DNA of 64,000 bases from Flavobacterium sp. LC2016-01 (GCF_009711135.1 NZ_WMIC01000008.1:124001-188000); one strand, 5' to 3'. Shown: positions 35,228 to 44,156, numbered from the stretch's first letter. The notes: generated by a model from the sequence alone, not told the origin. Numbers and translations: made by a program.

Positions 35228-35761
35228 TTAAGGTTTGTCATTTTTTACGATTGCTCCTATTATTAAGGAATATATTAGGCCAATTAATGCATACATGACA
35301 AGAGTTACAGGAAATACAATAAACGGATTCATAAATTTCTTAACCATGCCAAGTCCCATTTCTAACTCCTTTGCAGTCATCTGCGGGTTTTTAGCAATCA
35401 TTTCACTTTTTGTAATATCTAGCATTTCATTAACAAAATCAGGAAATATCAAATTAAAGATCACATTGAAGGCTGCATAAATTAAAGCGGCTAATACTGT
35501 TATGGAAACTCCTGTTTTTAGGCATTCAGAAAGAGAAATGAAGCCATTGTTAATATTTTTTTTGTATTGATTGCAACCTAAGAATATAAACAAAACAGGT
35601 AAAACCAAATAATTTGCCAGATTGACAATTATTCCAAAACTTGAATTAACCAATGATTTCATGCCAATTACATACATAATAACAAATTCTAAAACCATAA
35701 TAACACCGAACAAAACACCATAAGGTGTTCCTGACTTGGCAGGAGATATTTTTACATCCAT
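35228..35761 (-). CDS. DUF4199 membrane protein
   Basis: A 177-residue protein with four predicted membrane helices, and a predicted inside N-terminus MDVKISPAKSGTPYGVLFGV that is typical of DUF4199. A cytoplasmic or periplasmic helical loop (about 110-140) with FVNEMLDITKSEM separates helices 3 and 4. In Bacteroidota this family is repeatedly found right before a GT2 gene, as here, which suggests a shared role in lipid-linked sugar handling. That is inference. Confidence 0.85.
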   Translation of the reverse strand: MDVKISPAKSGTPYGVLFGVIMVLEFVIMYVIGMKSLVNSSFGIIVNLANYLVLPVLFIFLGCNQYKKNINNGFISLSECLKTGVSITVLAALIYAAFNVIFNLIFPDFVNEMLDITKSEMIAKNPQMTAKELEMGLGMVKKFMNPFIVFPVTLVMYALIGLIYSLIIGAIVKNDKP

Positions 35762-35860
35762 AAAGTTATATTTAATTAATCCACAAATATAGCAATTCCC
35801 AATATAATCGGAGATAAAAAAAGCTTTTTGAATTTAACTAAAAAAAAAGTGGGCTAAGTA

Positions 35861-35890
35861 TTTGTTTATTAAAAAAGAATTGTAAATTTG
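35861..35890 (+). promoter_or_regulatory. Promoter of the L31 gene
   Basis: -33 TTTG (35861-35864), an 18-nt spacer and -7 TAAATTTG (35883-35890). It predicts a leader of about 110 nt before the L31 start. Confidence 0.65.
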
Positions 35891-35955
35891 CACACTCAAA
35901 AATAATTAAATTTTTAAACAAAAAAGAGTAGTGCTGTTTATACCTTTTTCTAACC

Positions 35956-35994
35956 ATGAAAAAGCTTCAAAATAAAATTGCTCTAAAACAATAA
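35956..35994 (+). other. Mini-ORF in the L31 leader (12 codons)
   Basis: ATG to TAA encoding MKKLQNKIALKQ, ending 12 nt before the L31 start codon. It lies inside the predicted leader. It is lysine-rich and could be a leader peptide or chance. Confidence 0.3.
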
Positions 35995-36006
35995 ATAAAA
36001 GAAAAG

Positions 36007-36261
36007 ATGAAAAAAGGAATTCACCCAGAAAATTACAGATTAGTTGCATTTAAAGACATGTCAAATGATGACGTTTTTATCACTAAATCTACTGCAGATA
36101 CAAAAGAAACAATTGAAGTTGACGGAGTTGAGTATCCAGTTGTAAAAATGGAGATTTCTAGAACATCTCACCCTTTTTATACTGGTAAATCTAAACTTAT
36201 CGATACTGCAGGACGTATTGATAAATTCAAAACTAAATATGCTAAACACGCTAAAAAATAA
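36007..36261 (+). CDS. rpmE2: 50S ribosomal protein L31, type B
   Basis: An 84-residue ribosomal protein with the HPENYRLVAFKDMS start and the SHPFYTGKSKLIDTAGRIDKF block. It contains no cysteine, so it is the zinc-free type B form used when zinc is scarce in many bacteria; in Bacteroidota it is commonly the main L31. It has its own promoter, a leader of about 110 nt and a strong terminator. Confidence 0.96.
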   Translation: MKKGIHPENYRLVAFKDMSNDDVFITKSTADTKETIEVDGVEYPVVKMEISRTSHPFYTGKSKLIDTAGRIDKFKTKYAKHAKK

Positions 36262-36280
36262 TAGCTGTTTTAAATTATAC

Positions 36281-36310
36281 AAAAGCCTTCCAATCTGGAA
36301 GGCTTTTTTT
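36281..36310 (+). terminator. Terminator of the L31 gene
   Basis: AAAAGCCTTCC pairs with GGAAGGCTTTT, loop AATCT, followed by a T-run. Confidence 0.88.
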
Positions 36311-36314
36311 ATGA

Positions 36315-36390
36315 CCACAAATTCACGATTTTATTATTATTTCAGCATTACTAAATAATGATTGTAAAGTAATAATTCGTGAATTCGTGG
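36315..36390. repeat. Inverted repeat with CCAC..AATTCACGA arms
   Basis: CCACAAATTCACGA (36315-36328) and TCGTGAATTCGTGG (36377-36390) pair at 13 of 14 positions, with further A/T pairing inside. It is related to the inverted repeat at 12444-12492. Confidence 0.6.
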
Positions 36391-36433
36391 CTATTTACAC
36401 ATAAATGAGATAAATGTAAGAGATAAATATTTG

Positions 36434-36441
36434 TAACTTTG
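36434..36441 (+). promoter_or_regulatory. -7 element of the GlmU-like gene
   Basis: TAACTTTG, 43 nt before the ATG at 36484; no clear -33 partner. Confidence 0.4.
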
Positions 36442-36483
36442 GCTCGGTAACCAAATCAAATTTTAACACATTAAATTAATTGT

Positions 36484-37659
36484 ATGAACTACATTCTTTT
36501 TGACGGTCCCGTCCGGAATGCTTTATTACCCTTTACTTTTACAAGGCCTGTTGCTGATATTCTAATCGGAATCACGACGATTCGTCAAAAATGGGAAATG
36601 CGCCTTGGGTCAACCATCACAACAATTACTGAGGAATATTTATCTGAAAAATTCCCAATGGTTGAGATGGAAGAAAATGTTATGATCAATGCTGCTTATT
36701 TGCCAAATGATAAGCTTGCTGAACTGGTTTCTGATTTAACAACAAATCAAGCCATTTTTAAAGGTGATGATGTAATCGCTTTTTTTACATCTGAAAATCA
36801 AGAAGAGGTTGATTTTGATACCTATGAAATTATTCAGTACAATGACGATTGCTTAACAGTTGAACATACTTGGGATATTTTCTCAAAAAATGATGCCGCA
36901 ATCCGTGCTGATTTTGCTTTTTTGACAGAAGACAGAAAATCACAGCCAATTCCTAAAAGCGTAAATGTAATTGCGCCGGAAAATATTTTTATTGAAGAAG
37001 GTGCGAAATTGGAATTTGTAACTTTAAATGCTTCAACTGGTCCTATATATATAGGCAAGAATTCAGAAATTATGGAAGGAACCGTAATTCGCGGACCTTT
37101 TGCTTTGTGTGAAAATGCTCAGGTAAAACTGAATGCCAAAGTTTATGGTGCGACAACAGTTGGTCCAGGATCAAGAATAGGAGGAGAGGTAAAGAATTCA
37201 GTTTTATTTCAAAATTCAAATAAAGGCCATGACGGATTTTTAGGAGATTCTGTTTTAGGTGAATGGTGTAATATCGGTGCAGACAGTAATAATTCGAACC
37301 TGAAAAACAATTACGAAGAAGTAAAACTGTGGAGTTATGAAACAGAAGGTTTTGCTAAAACCGGACTTCAATTTTGCGGTTTAATGATGGGAGATCACAG
37401 TAAATGTGGTATCAATACCATGTTTAATACCGGAACTGTAGTTGGAGTAAGTGCGAATATTTTTGGATCTGGTTTTCCTAGAAATTTTGTTCCGAGTTTT
37501 TCTTGGGGCGGTGCTGCAGGTTTTACAACTTATGTAACCAAAAAAGCTTTTGAAACTGCAAAATTGGTATTAGGACGCAGAAATATTGAGTTCGACGAAA
37601 CCGAAGCTGCGATTTTAGAACACATTTTTGAAGAAACTAAAAAGTGGAGAAAAGATTAA
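36484..37659 (+). CDS. GlmU-like sugar nucleotidyltransferase/acetyltransferase (alternative bacterial GlmU type)
   Basis: A 391-residue protein of the GlmU family branch found in Bacteroidota (alt_bact_glmU type). The N-terminal part (about 1-175) starts NYILFDGPVRNALLPFTFTRP, a divergent nucleotidyltransferase without the classic GlmU G-x-G-T-R-M loop. The C-terminal left-handed beta helix (about 180-340) shows hexapeptide repeats such as IYIGKNSEIMEG and a GGAAGFTTY end. The presumed role is acetylation and/or uridylylation of glucosamine-1-phosphate for cell-wall synthesis. The weak N-terminal motifs make the uridylyl activity uncertain. Confidence 0.82.
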   Translation: MNYILFDGPVRNALLPFTFTRPVADILIGITTIRQKWEMRLGSTITTITEEYLSEKFPMVEMEENVMINAAYLPNDKLAELVSDLTTNQAIFKGDDVIAFFTSENQEEVDFDTYEIIQYNDDCLTVEHTWDIFSKNDAAIRADFAFLTEDRKSQPIPKSVNVIAPENIFIEEGAKLEFVTLNASTGPIYIGKNSEIMEGTVIRGPFALCENAQVKLNAKVYGATTVGPGSRIGGEVKNSVLFQNSNKGHDGFLGDSVLGEWCNIGADSNNSNLKNNYEEVKLWSYETEGFAKTGLQFCGLMMGDHSKCGINTMFNTGTVVGVSANIFGSGFPRNFVPSFSWGGAAGFTTYVTKKAFETAKLVLGRRNIEFDETEAAILEHIFEETKKWRKD

Positions 37660-37672
37660 TGAGATAATTAGT

Positions 37673-37858
37673 CAATTTGAAAATTAGATAATTTTTGCAA
37701 ACCCGACAGGTTTTTAAAAGCTGTCGGGTTTTGTTTTTGTACATGTTTTTAAACTGGACTGAAGTCCAGTTTAACAATAGAATGATTTTTTTACAGATAT
37801 GGAAAATTATTCCATTATCTAATTATCACATTTCCAAAATTATCTAATTTTCAAATTG
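37673..37858. repeat. Long inverted repeat enclosing two hairpins
   Basis: Arms at 37673-37695 and 37836-37858 are perfect reverse complements over 23 bp (core TTTGAAAATTAGATAATTTT). They enclose the terminator at 37699 and a second hairpin at 37751-37772 (AAACTGGACT/AGTCCAGTTT). It occupies most of the 290-bp gap between the GlmU-like and ABC-F genes. Confidence 0.75.
37699..37738 (+). terminator. Terminator of the GlmU-like gene
   Basis: AAACCCGACAG pairs with CTGTCGGGTTT, followed by T-rich sequence; 39 nt after the stop. Confidence 0.85.
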
Positions 37859-37886
37859 GCACATTATCTAATTAAATCTATCTTTG
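37856..37886 (+). promoter_or_regulatory. Promoter of the ABC-F gene
   Basis: -33 TTG (37856-37858), a 20-nt spacer and -7 TATCTTTG (37879-37886). The -33 is formed by the last three bases of the right arm of the inverted repeat. Confidence 0.65.
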
Positions 37887-37950
37887 CAGCACGAAAAAAA
37901 TAGGTAGTCAAGTAAACGATTAACCGATTAAACAAATTCACAGAAGATAA

Positions 37951-39585
37951 ATGATTACAGTTAACGATATTTCGGTTCAGTTTGGTGGAACTACATTATT
38001 TAGCGATGTTTCTTTTGCTATAAATGAAAATGATAAAATTGCCCTTATGGGTAAAAATGGTGCGGGAAAATCGACACTTTTAAAAATAATTGCAGGCCAA
38101 AGCAAACCTTCAACTGGAAGTATTTCTACTCCAAAAGATGCTGTTGTAGCTTATTTGCCTCAGCATTTATTGACCAAAGATGGTTCGACTGTAATGGAAG
38201 AAGCTTCAAAAGCTTTTGGTGAAATCTTTAAAATGAAAGCTGAAATCGATGAAATCAACGAGCAATTGACTGTTCGTACCGATTACGAAAGTGATGCTTA
38301 CATGAAATTGATCGAGAGAGTTTCAGACTTAAGTGAAAAGTTTTATGCTATTGAAGAAGTAAATTACGAAGCAGAAGTTGAGAAAATCTTAGTTGGTTTG
38401 GGTTTTGAACGTGAAGATTTTGGCCGTCAGACATCTGAATTTTCTGGAGGATGGAGAATGCGTATTGAATTGGCTAAAATTCTATTGCAAAAACCAGATT
38501 TGATTTTACTGGATGAGCCAACCAATCACATGGATATTGAAAGTATTCAGTGGCTGGAAGAGTTTTTGCTGACTTCGGCAAAAGCAGTCGTTGTAATTTC
38601 ACACGATAGAGCGTTTGTAGATAATATTACAAATCGTACGATTGAAGTAACAATGGGAAGAATTTACGATTACAAAGCGAAATATTCTCATTACTTAGAA
38701 TTAAGAAAAGATCGTCGTATTCATCAGCAAAAAGCTTATGATGAACAGCAAAAAATGATTGCTGACAATAGAGCATTTATTGATCGTTTTAAAGGAACTT
38801 TCTCTAAAACAGATGCGGTTCAGTCTCGTGTAAAAATGCTTGAAAAGCTGGTTATAGTTCAAGTTGATGAAGTTGATACATCGGCGTTAAGATTAAAATT
38901 CCCGCCGGCTGCACGTTCAGGACAGTATCCTGTTGTAGTAAAAGATTTATCTAAGTCTTATGGAGATCATGTGGTTTTCAAAGATGCTAATATTGTAATT
39001 GAAAGAGGGCAAAAAGTAGCTTTTGTTGGAAAAAATGGAGAAGGAAAATCGACGATGATCAAAGCGATCATGAAAGAAATTGGCATTGATGAAGGAAGTG
39101 TAGATATTGGACATAATTCTCAAATTGGATATTTTGCTCAAAATCAGGCTTCATTATTAGATGAAAATGCTACCATTTTTGAAACTATCGATAATATTGC
39201 TGTTGGAGATATTAGAACGCAAATTAAAAATATTCTTGGGGCATTTATGTTTCAAGGCGATGATATTACTAAAAAGGTAAAAGTGCTTTCTGGTGGAGAA
39301 AAAACGCGTTTGGCAATGATTAAGTTGTTGTTGGAGCCAGTTAACTTGTTGATTCTGGATGAGCCTTCAAATCACCTGGATATGAAAACGAAAGATATTA
39401 TTAAAGATGCTTTACGTGATTTTGACGGAACGCTGATTTTAGTTTCTCACGATCGTGATTTTCTTGACGGATTGGCAACGAAGGTTTTTGAATTCGGAAA
39501 TAAAAGAGTTAAAGAACATTTTGAAGATGTGGCAGGTTTCTTGGCACATAAAAAAATGGATTCTATGAGAGAAATCGAAAAATAG
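37951..39585 (+). CDS. ABC-F family ATP-binding protein
   Basis: A 544-residue soluble protein with two ATPase domains and no membrane part. Domain 1: Walker A GKNGAGKST (34-42), signature SGGWRMRIELA, Walker B LILLDEPTNHMD. An arm and a linker of about 80 residues follow (about 240-315, rich in Lys/Arg). Domain 2: GKNGEGKST (about 360), LSGGEKTRL, LLILDEPSNHLD. ABC-F proteins bind the ribosomal E site and regulate translation or protect against antibiotics. The length and linker are those of a housekeeping YheS/EttA-like member more than of a resistance protein. Confidence 0.92.
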   Translation: MITVNDISVQFGGTTLFSDVSFAINENDKIALMGKNGAGKSTLLKIIAGQSKPSTGSISTPKDAVVAYLPQHLLTKDGSTVMEEASKAFGEIFKMKAEIDEINEQLTVRTDYESDAYMKLIERVSDLSEKFYAIEEVNYEAEVEKILVGLGFEREDFGRQTSEFSGGWRMRIELAKILLQKPDLILLDEPTNHMDIESIQWLEEFLLTSAKAVVVISHDRAFVDNITNRTIEVTMGRIYDYKAKYSHYLELRKDRRIHQQKAYDEQQKMIADNRAFIDRFKGTFSKTDAVQSRVKMLEKLVIVQVDEVDTSALRLKFPPAARSGQYPVVVKDLSKSYGDHVVFKDANIVIERGQKVAFVGKNGEGKSTMIKAIMKEIGIDEGSVDIGHNSQIGYFAQNQASLLDENATIFETIDNIAVGDIRTQIKNILGAFMFQGDDITKKVKVLSGGEKTRLAMIKLLLEPVNLLILDEPSNHLDMKTKDIIKDALRDFDGTLILVSHDRDFLDGLATKVFEFGNKRVKEHFEDVAGFLAHKKMDSMREIEK

Positions 39586-39602
39586 AAATATTCTAAAATA
39601 GT

Positions 39603-39638
39603 AAAAAGGCGCAAGTTGATTCTTGCGCCTTTTTTTTT
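39603..39638 (+). terminator. Terminator of the ABC-F gene
   Basis: AAAAAGGCGCAAG pairs with CTTGCGCCTTTTT, loop TTGATT, followed by a T-run. Confidence 0.88.
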
Positions 39639-39796
39639 GTTTTGTTAAAATTGGTAATCATATTTTAATGCAATTATTTTTACAAGTTGTTGATTTTTTA
39701 TTATATTTATAATTGCTTTTGCTTTGATTTCTAAGTGTTTGACTTTTTTAATGATAAAAAAAAGAGTTCTTGATTTTTTATAAAAGTGTAATTTAT

Positions 39797-40954
39797 ATGC
39801 CTATGAAAAAGACTTTACTTCTTCAGATTATTCTTATTTTATTTTTAACGCCATTGTTTTTGAATGCGCAAACTGCACAAAACTCGTCTGCAACTGATTC
39901 TGAAAGCGATATTAAATATCCGACATTTCAGTTTAAAGGACTTTTACAAGCCAGATATTTAGAAAGTTTTGAAGATAATGTAGATGTTTTAGGAGCTCAT
40001 CATTCAACAGGAAATGTTACTCAAAGCTCTTTTGATATTAAAAGAATGCGCGTTGGGCTTACTACTAAACTGAGTGAAACGACAGAAGTAGTAATTTTAG
40101 TAAACCTAGCCGATTTTAAATCAGATACTAAAGGAAAAGTGCTTGAAAATGCCTATGGAAAATATACTTTTAATAAATATATAGCACTTATTGGCGGGCA
40201 GTTCAGGCCGGCATTTGGTATTGAGGAACTGGTTCCGGTTGATATTATTAAGTCTTTTGATTTTTCAAATCAATATTATGAGTTTGGAAAAAATGGCTGG
40301 ACAAGTTTTCAAATTGGAGCTTCGGCAACAGGCGCTTTTGATGTTGGAAAAATACCTGTGAATTATTCTTTTTCGGTTTTGAATGGAACTGGAAAAAATC
40401 AAGAAATGGATAAAGATAATGGCAAACAGTTTTCTACAAGATGGGTGCTGCAGTTGTCAAAAAAATATGATATCAATTTGGGTTTAAACGGAGGTTATGG
40501 AAAAGTATTCAAAGAAGATGTTTTTGCACTTGGAGCTGATATCACAAGTGAATTTAAAATTAGTGATAAATTGAGTCTTGATTTGCAGGTTGAATACAAA
40601 CAGGGAACAAATCATAACTTGTATTTTTCTCTGCCAGTTGCTTCAAGAACTCCAAATGTGGCTGATTATCAAATGCGCGGTATTTACTTTTTGCCAAATT
40701 TTAGATATGTTGCTAATTACAATAAATTAACCGCATTAGAATTTTCGTGCCGTTATGAAAGATTTGATCCGAGTTACAAAATTGACTCTAATCTTAGACA
40801 AACTTATACGCCAATGGTGAGTCTTGAATTTGGAAAAGCATATTTGGGCCGTATTGAAGCCGGATTTCAAATTGATAGATTTGATAAAAATGTTCCAGAT
40901 ACAACCACTTACAATAACAACTTGTTTTTAATACAGCTGCAGCTTAGAATTTAA
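39797..40954 (+). CDS. Porin (phosphate-selective porin O/P type)
   Basis: A protein of about 385 residues with signal peptide MKKTLLLQIILILFLTPLFLNAQ. An in-frame TTG at 39770 gives a longer lead-in and is rejected; ATG at 39797 or 39803 fits. The mature part is a 16-18-strand barrel starting FQFKGLLQARYLESF and ending QLQLRI, as in the OprO/OprP-like family. The next gene, a DASS dicarboxylate transporter, begins 20 nt later, so this porin probably admits dicarboxylates rather than phosphate. A terminator precedes it and the 5' gap is AT-rich without an obvious promoter. Confidence 0.88.
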   Translation: MPMKKTLLLQIILILFLTPLFLNAQTAQNSSATDSESDIKYPTFQFKGLLQARYLESFEDNVDVLGAHHSTGNVTQSSFDIKRMRVGLTTKLSETTEVVILVNLADFKSDTKGKVLENAYGKYTFNKYIALIGGQFRPAFGIEELVPVDIIKSFDFSNQYYEFGKNGWTSFQIGASATGAFDVGKIPVNYSFSVLNGTGKNQEMDKDNGKQFSTRWVLQLSKKYDINLGLNGGYGKVFKEDVFALGADITSEFKISDKLSLDLQVEYKQGTNHNLYFSLPVASRTPNVADYQMRGIYFLPNFRYVANYNKLTALEFSCRYERFDPSYKIDSNLRQTYTPMVSLEFGKAYLGRIEAGFQIDRFDKNVPDTTTYNNNLFLIQLQLRI

Positions 40955-40974
40955 TTAACTTAAATCTTGTTTTT

Positions 40975-42405
40975 ATGAAAGAAGTACAAATTCCTCAAAC
41001 CATTATTACACTTGCTGTGGGAACTGCAATTTGGTTAATTCCTGCTCCAAATGGTGTTGTTGTTGAAGCTTGGCATTTATTTGCCATTTTTGTAGCTACC
41101 ATTTTAGGGATTATTCTAAAAGCTGCTCCAATGGGAACCATGTGTATGATTGCTATTGCATTAACAGCTTTTTCGCAGGTTTTGGCGCCTGGCGATGCTG
41201 GAAAATCGATAACACTTGCCCTGAAAGGTTTTGGTGATAAAGTAATCTGGCTTATCGGAATTTCATTTTTTATTGCCAGAGGATTTATAAAAACAGGTTT
41301 AGGAAACCGAATTGCTTTTTTGTTTATTCGAATATTCGGCAAAAGTTCGCTTGGACTTGCTTATGGCCTGGGTTTAGCTGATTTGGTTTTGGCTCCTGCG
41401 GTTCCAAGCAATACAGCTCGTGGCGGCGGCATTATTTATCCGATTATGAAGTCGATGTCAATGAGTTTTGGTTCGATGCCGGATCAGCCTGAAACGCACC
41501 GAAAATTAGGAGCCTATCTTACCTTAAATAGTTATAATGCGAATTTGATAGCTTCTTCAATGTTTTTGACGGGTACGGCGAGTAATCCAATGTGTCAAAA
41601 ATTTGCGCTCAATCTCGGAATCAAAATCACTTGGATTTCTTGGGCCACCGCGGCAATTGTTCCGGGTTTGGTTTCGTTTTTTGTAATTCCGTTTGTGTTA
41701 TATAAAATTTATCCGCCAGAACTTAAGAAAACAGGAGATGCGCCTCAAATTGCGGCTCAAAAACTTAAAGAAATGGGTTCAATTACACGCAACGAGTGGA
41801 TGATGCTTTTGACTTTCTTTATTTTATTGTTTTTATGGATGACAGGTGATCTGTTTTCAATAGATGCTACCACAACAGCTTTTATTGGTTTAGTAATTTT
41901 GCTTTTAACTTCAGTTTTAACTTGGGATGATGTAAAAGCCGAAAAAGGCGCTTGGGACACAATTGTTTGGTTCTCAGTTTTAGTGATGATGGCAAGTTCG
42001 CTTAATGAACTTGGTTTTATTGCGTGGTTCAGTGATTTAGTTAAAGCCGAAATTGGCGGGCTAAGCTGGCAGATGGCTTTTCCTATTATTGTATTGGTGT
42101 ACTTTTTCAGTCATTATCTTTTTGCAAGCGCAACCGCGCACGTAGCGGCAATGTATGCAGCTTTATTGGGGGTTGGAGTTTCGCTTGGAATCCCAGGCTT
42201 GCTTCTTGCTTTTATGCTTGGTTTTGTGGGATCGATCTACGGAACTTTAACGCATTACGGACATGGACCAGCACCAGTCTTTTTTGGAAGCGGTTATGTC
42301 GACCTAAAAAGCTGGTGGGTCAAAGGCCTTATAACTGGATTAGTTATGCTCTTTATCTATATGGTAATAGGAGGTTTATGGCTCCGATTAATTGGTGATT
42401 TTTAA
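40975..42405 (+). CDS. DASS-family anion:sodium symporter (dicarboxylate / 2-oxoglutarate-malate type)
   Basis: A 476-residue inner-membrane transporter with 11-13 helices. The two substrate-binding signatures are PSNTARGG (about 140) and SATAHVAA (about 385); the latter form is the one seen in plant 2-oxoglutarate/malate translocators. TGTASNP near 200 is also conserved. It is predicted to import C4/C5 dicarboxylates with sodium or by exchange. It is paired with the upstream porin in one transcript, and its stop overlaps that of the facing gene at 42402. Confidence 0.9.
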   Translation: MKEVQIPQTIITLAVGTAIWLIPAPNGVVVEAWHLFAIFVATILGIILKAAPMGTMCMIAIALTAFSQVLAPGDAGKSITLALKGFGDKVIWLIGISFFIARGFIKTGLGNRIAFLFIRIFGKSSLGLAYGLGLADLVLAPAVPSNTARGGGIIYPIMKSMSMSFGSMPDQPETHRKLGAYLTLNSYNANLIASSMFLTGTASNPMCQKFALNLGIKITWISWATAAIVPGLVSFFVIPFVLYKIYPPELKKTGDAPQIAAQKLKEMGSITRNEWMMLLTFFILLFLWMTGDLFSIDATTTAFIGLVILLLTSVLTWDDVKAEKGAWDTIVWFSVLVMMASSLNELGFIAWFSDLVKAEIGGLSWQMAFPIIVLVYFFSHYLFASATAHVAAMYAALLGVGVSLGIPGLLLAFMLGFVGSIYGTLTHYGHGPAPVFFGSGYVDLKSWWVKGLITGLVMLFIYMVIGGLWLRLIGDF

Positions 42406-42707
42406 ATCCTGATTCCAGGAGGAAGCAATTCTTTGTATTTAGGATTTTTTTTGAAAAAAGTAACAATCTTTGGGTGAATAGGAACAACTCTGAATTTTTT
42501 CTCAGTATTCAATTCCATGATGTTTTTCAACATGTTGTCAAGTACGGCTTGATTGTCATAGCCTTCAGGTGTGTTAATTTTGGTTAGGAAGATTTTCTTT
42601 TCTTGAAATGAATATTCAACAGAAAGCATTCCTTCAGGAGCTAAAGTTTCAAATTGTCTCGCAAAAGTGTTGTCTTTAATTGCCAATGTAGTTTCAATAG
42701 ATTCCAT
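42402..42707 (-). CDS. Small YjdJ-like GNAT-fold protein, degenerate
   Basis: A 101-residue protein whose C-terminal half (FRVVPIHPKIVTFFKKNPKYKELL in substance) matches the end of the short N-acetyltransferase-like YjdJ family (VxPxCPxVxxYxxxHPEY). The acetyl-CoA loop, normally around RGxGxG, is replaced by EGYDNQ, so acetyl-CoA binding is doubtful. The role is unknown. A minus-strand -7 TAACTTTG lies at 42810-42817. It overlaps the facing transporter by the 4-bp TTAA. Confidence 0.65.
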   Translation of the reverse strand: MESIETTLAIKDNTFARQFETLAPEGMLSVEYSFQEKKIFLTKINTPEGYDNQAVLDNMLKNIMELNTEKKFRVVPIHPKIVTFFKKNPKYKELLPPGIRI

Positions 42708-42989
42708 AATTTGTCATTTTTTTAGCAGGTTTAAAATATAAAATAGATTTAGGGCGTTATTCTGTTTAAATCCTTATGTAAGAATGTTAAACATGAATGA
42801 TTTGGAATGCAAAGTTAATCATTTGATTTTCAATATGAAATTATTTTTTTAGAACGCCTTTTTTTTAAATAATTTGTAATTTTATTTGTTTTAATATGGA
42901 TTATGGTGTGAGATTTGCTGTGCATATTGTTAAAAAAAGTAAATTTATCTTGAAATTGAGATTTGTAATTAAAATACCTTTTTTGACAA

Positions 42990-43649
42990 ATGAGTAAAAT
43001 TCCTGTTTATTTTATGCCTGGATTGGCGGCTAGTCCAGCTATTTTTGAAAGAATTAAATTAGACGAATCTGTTTTTGAAACCCATTTACTTGAATGGGAG
43101 ATTCCTAAACCTAAAGAATCTTTATCTGATTACGCTGTTCGAATTGCTGAGAATATCAAGCATGAAAATCCAGTTTTAATTGGAGTTTCCTTCGGAGGAA
43201 TTTTAGTTCAGGAAATTTCGAAGCATATAAAAGCGCACAAAGTAATTATTATCTCGAGTGTGAGAAGTAATGTTGAATTTCCTAGAAGAATGAAAATCGG
43301 CAAGAAAACAAAAGCATATAAGTTAATTCCGATGAAGCTGATTCTGAATATTGAAAATCTAGCTAAATATTCTTTTGGAGAAAAAGTCAATAAACGAATA
43401 AAATTATACGAGAAGTTTTTAGCGGTCCGCGATCTTAATTATCTGCAGTGGGCTGTAGAATCGGTCATTTTATGGGACAGAAATATAGTTGATGATAATG
43501 TGATTCATATTCACGGTGATCAGGATGATGTTTTTCCTATAAAATATATTGACAAATGTATTGTGGTAAAAGGCGGAACTCATATTATGATTCTAAATAA
43601 GTACAAATGGCTTAATGAGAATTTGCCTTCTATTATTTTGGAGGATTAA
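42990..43649 (+). CDS. Alpha/beta hydrolase, 219 aa
   Basis: A small cytoplasmic hydrolase without signal peptide. The nucleophile elbow is GVSFGG (about residue 66), the acid likely sits in HGDQDDVFP (about 175), and the catalytic histidine in GGTHIMI near the end. The length is that of a lid-poor esterase or thioesterase. The lipoprotein gene follows with a 6-nt gap. A 282-bp gap before it is very AT-rich and holds, besides the -7 of the facing gene, nothing I can name. Confidence 0.85.
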   Translation: MSKIPVYFMPGLAASPAIFERIKLDESVFETHLLEWEIPKPKESLSDYAVRIAENIKHENPVLIGVSFGGILVQEISKHIKAHKVIIISSVRSNVEFPRRMKIGKKTKAYKLIPMKLILNIENLAKYSFGEKVNKRIKLYEKFLAVRDLNYLQWAVESVILWDRNIVDDNVIHIHGDQDDVFPIKYIDKCIVVKGGTHIMILNKYKWLNENLPSIILED

Positions 43650-43655
43650 AATAAT

Positions 43656-44156
43656 ATGAGAAACTTGACTATAGCTCTGATTCTAATCTTAACAGGATGT
43701 AATATGCCTCCTAAAAAGGATTTTGATTTTACTTTTTTTAAATGGAATATTCATGAATCCTATTATTTAAAATTTAATTCTTCAGACACTCTTTATTATA
43801 TAAATAGTTATGGTTTTAAAGAAGAGACATTTTTTACAATCCTAAATAAAGAAGAGAAAGAGAATATTCAAAATATATTGGATACCATAACTTTTCCAAA
43901 GAATGATTCCTATGAGAGTTTGGTTGATGATGGAGAAACTAACGCTTTTATTTTAAAGAATAAAAATCAAGAGAAGAAGCTTAAAATTCATGGGCATAAT
44001 GGACCTAATCGATTTTGGCTTTTCGGAAAATCATTGGAAAAGATTAAAATTGATCATGAATTTACTAAAACGAATAAAAAAATTGACTTAAGTAAAATCA
44101 ATAAAATGGTTTTAATGCCAATACCACCAACGTTTGTTGTTGATACTTTAAAATAA
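43656..44156 (+). CDS. Hypothetical lipoprotein, 166 aa
   Basis: The lipobox is in LILTGCNMPP, with the cysteine at about residue 15. The rest is a Lys/Asn-rich soluble domain with an EEKENIQNILDTITF helix. The general shape (small lipoprotein with a beta-sheet and a helix) resembles DUF6438-like proteins, but I cannot be sure. It is cotranscribed with the hydrolase gene upstream and followed by a bidirectional terminator. Confidence 0.7.
   Translation: MRNLTIALILILTGCNMPPKKDFDFTFFKWNIHESYYLKFNSSDTLYYINSYGFKEETFFTILNKEEKENIQNILDTITFPKNDSYESLVDDGETNAFILKNKNQEKKLKIHGHNGPNRFWLFGKSLEKIKIDHEFTKTNKKIDLSKINKMVLMPIPPTFVVDTLK

Noticed and set aside
39770..39796. TTG start for the porin
   Set aside because: Would put extra residues before a complete signal peptide; ATG at 39797 or 39803 fits.
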